Shown here: positions 12,117 to 13,911 of the stretch, one piece after another
Layout of the letters: each line of letters starts with the position of its first letter
Position numbering within the stretch: the first letter of the stretch is position 1
DNA from: W0P28-013 sp963621145
GTDB lineage: Bacteria; Bacteroidota; Bacteroidia; Bacteroidales; Paludibacteraceae
Assembly: GCA_963621145.1 (NCBI GenBank)
Contig: CAVFDI010000045.1
Location: 1-13,911 of the forward strand
Reading direction: 5' to 3'
DNA length: 13,911 nucleotides
Made by a program: the position numbers and the translations under genes
The notes under the pieces: generated by a model
Seen by the model: only the letters and a program-made list of their open reading frames with translations
Databases searched by the model: none
Told to the model about the DNA's origin: nothing

Positions 12117-13911
12117 ATGAAAAAAATTTCTTTCGTTACCTCATTTTTGCTGCTCACAGCGGCAATCTTTGCTGGCGAAATGCCCAGTGGCTACTACGAC
12201 GCCGCAAATGGCAAAAGTGGTGATGAGCTGCGCAGTGCGCTCATGAGCATTATCGATAATCACACAGTTATCGGATATAGCAGTCTTCCAACTCAATGCT
12301 ATGCAGCAAGCAGCGAGCCATCTGATTTTAACAATGGCTCTAGCAATTTATTGGAGGACATCTACTCCTCTAAACAATACACATCAAGCAACGCTGGTTC
12401 TTCTGCTTCGGATTGTGGAGAAAAATGGAACAAAGAACACACAGTACCACAAAGCTGGTTTGAAAAAGAATCACCAATGGTAAGCGATGCATTCCACATC
12501 TACCCAACCGACATAAAAACCAACAGCACACGAAGCAACTTTCCATATGGAGAAACAGATGCTTCACTCGAATGTTCTGACTATGGATATGGTGCATTGG
12601 GTACATCGAATCGAAGCGGTTATTCTGGAAAAGTTTTCGAGCCACGCGAAACAGCAACCACCAACTACAAAGGCGATATAGCCCGCGGATATTTCTACAT
12701 GCTTACGCGCTACATGGATATCAATTTCACGCGAGACGCTGCAGGTAATGGCAAAATTATGTTCACATACACCAATAGTGTAGCCGATTTTACTGATTAT
12801 GCATTGGATTTGATGATGGAATGGCATCGCGAAGATCCCGTATCAGAGAAAGAACGCATTCGCAATAATGCCATCTATGCACACCAAAAAAACCGCAACC
12901 CATTCATCGACTATCCTTGCTTGGCAGAATACATTTGGGGAACAAAAAAGGGCGAAACAGTCGATTTTAGCAAAATAGTGTCGTCGTACGATGATAATTT
13001 TAGCGAAACAGAAAACAGTTGCGGTTGCGAAATCATCAGCAACGATCCACGCATCACAGTCTCGAGCAAGAGCGTAGCATTTGGCGCAACAGAAATTGAC
13101 AAAGAAAGCACGCAAACCATCACAGTGAACGGCAGCAACCTCACGGACGACATCTCGCTGGCACTTTCGGGCACAAATGCTGGCATGTTTAACCTATCAA
13201 CCTATACCGTTTCGGCAGGTGAAGAAGTTACCATCACCTACACGCCAACTGCCGAAGGTGCGCACACCGCCACACTCACACTCACAAGCGCTGATGCCAC
13301 AAGCGTTGAGGTTACCCTCACCGGCAGCGGTGCAAAAACATACACCGTAACGTTCAACGCTGGAGCGGGCAGTTGCAACACATCGTCGCTAACCGAGGGC
13401 AATGTGGGCGAAGGCATAACTCTGCCAACCGCCACCGCTCCTAGCACATGCAGCGACTACACCTTTGCAGGCTGGGCCACCACACAAGTGAGCACTACCA
13501 CCACAAGGCCTACACTCTACACCGCTGGCACAACCTACAACCCAACCAGCAACTGCACACTCTACGCAGTCTACCAAATAGGCGGCAACAACACCAAAGT
13601 TACCGAGCTGAACAATGGCGACATTGTGGTAATCTACTACCCCACCAACCAAATGGCACTCACCGACACCGCTAGCGGCACAGCATTGAGCGGCGTCGCA
13701 ACCACCGTCGAAGGCAACAGCATCACTTCGCTTGGCTCTGGCGCAGCAAAACTCACCGTCGAAACCGATGGCTACAACTTCCGCCTGAAAAATGGAGAGA
13801 ATTATCTGATAAGTGCAGCAACTGGCAGCGGTTTGAGTTTTGGCACTACAACCGACTATGCCGATTGGACTTTCGAAGAATCAGATGGCATAAAATACAT
13901 CAAAAATGTAA
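12117..13911 (+). CDS. Secreted endonuclease I family protein 3, multidomain, 3' end beyond the window
   Basis: Reading from ATG 12117 the frame stays open to the last base, giving at least 598 residues. Signal peptide at about 1-19 (mature start GEMPSGYYD). The endonuclease I domain (about 20-275) is complete: NKEHTVPQSW (105-114), FHIYPTDIKTNSTRSN (126-141), KGDIAR (185-190) and KNRNPFIDYPCLAEYIWG (258-275), then a CGC motif (302-304). Next come an ASH/choice-of-anchor D Ig-like domain (about 310-405), an InlB B-repeat / Listeria-Bacteroides repeat (about 407-487, with VTFNAGAG, YTFAGWAT and TLYAVYQ), and an unrecognised beta-rich domain opening ELNNGDIVVIYYPTNQMAL (498-516). A T9SS-type tail would be expected beyond the edge but is not visible. 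A TATCTTTG promoter box lies 60 bases upstream. It shares its N-terminus, CxC motif and first Ig-like domain with endonuclease 2, implying duplication, while the distal modules differ. Likely role: degradation of extracellular DNA at the surface. Confidence 0.9.
   Translation, partial: MKKISFVTSFLLLTAAIFAGEMPSGYYDAANGKSGDELRSALMSIIDNHTVIGYSSLPTQCYAASSEPSDFNNGSSNLLEDIYSSKQYTSSNAGSSASDCGEKWNKEHTVPQSWFEKESPMVSDAFHIYPTDIKTNSTRSNFPYGETDASLECSDYGYGALGTSNRSGYSGKVFEPRETATTNYKGDIARGYFYMLTRYMDINFTRDAAGNGKIMFTYTNSVADFTDYALDLMMEWHREDPVSEKERIRNNAIYAHQKNRNPFIDYPCLAEYIWGTKKGETVDFSKIVSSYDDNFSETENSCGCEIISNDPRITVSSKSVAFGATEIDKESTQTITVNGSNLTDDISLALSGTNAGMFNLSTYTVSAGEEVTITYTPTAEGAHTATLTLTSADATSVEVTLTGSGAKTYTVTFNAGAGSCNTSSLTEGNVGEGITLPTATAPSTCSDYTFAGWATTQVSTTTTRPTLYTAGTTYNPTSNCTLYAVYQIGGNNTKVTELNNGDIVVIYYPTNQMALTDTASGTALSGVATTVEGNSITSLGSGAAKLTVETDGYNFRLKNGENYLISAATGSGLSFGTTTDYADWTFEESDGIKYIKNV

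Noticed and set aside
11929..12120. 63-codon + strand frame before endonuclease 3
   Set aside because: It is a translation of the octamer array and promoter region in another frame, with no sign of being a gene.
1..13911. tRNA, rRNA, insertion sequence or phage genes
   Set aside because: I looked for cloverleaf ends, rRNA-like blocks, transposase and integrase motifs and saw none.

Overview
The window looks like a chromosomal contig from a member of the Bacteroidota, most likely order Bacteroidales. The evidence is the gene families: a DUF3078 outer-membrane protein, a 7TM-HD (PgpH-type) phosphodiesterase, secreted endonuclease I proteins with type IX secretion (T9SS)-like C-termini, and an InlB/Listeria-Bacteroides repeat. 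Bacteroidota-type TAnnTTTG promoter boxes and starts without a Shine-Dalgarno sequence agree. A run of 225 N shows it is a scaffold, probably from a draft or metagenome assembly. All nine genes are on the + strand.

Layout. Positions 58-3474 hold housekeeping genes: the ribosome-associated GTPase hflX, a DUF3078 barrel-like protein overlapping it by four bases, and radC. Positions 3701-7913 hold membrane proteins: the 7TM-HD phosphodiesterase (probable cyclic-di-AMP hydrolase) behind a clear promoter, a ten-helix EamA/DMT exporter with a doubtful TTG start, and an MscS mechanosensitive channel. A c-di-AMP phosphodiesterase next to an osmotic safety valve is suggestive of turgor control, but that link is inference. 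Positions 8167-13911 hold three consecutive secreted endonuclease I paralogues. The second contains the assembly gap. The third runs off the right edge without a stop. They probably degrade extracellular DNA at or outside the cell surface; copies 2 and 3 are closer to each other than to copy 1.

The least ordinary part is the space between the genes. Nearly every intergenic region is built from short degenerate tandem repeats with a strict 7- or 8-base period. An octamer element of about 30-40 bases follows genes five times and contains the stop codon itself in three. Other heptamer or octamer arrays sit before starts, and for radC and the first endonuclease they run right up to the ATG. A separate motif, ACCAACTGCAGAAAG or a close variant, occurs four times, always intergenic and on the + strand. 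The 407-base spacer before the third endonuclease also carries two strong GC-rich hairpins. This recalls the STRR repeats of cyanobacteria. No CRISPR array, tRNA, rRNA, transposase or phage gene was seen.
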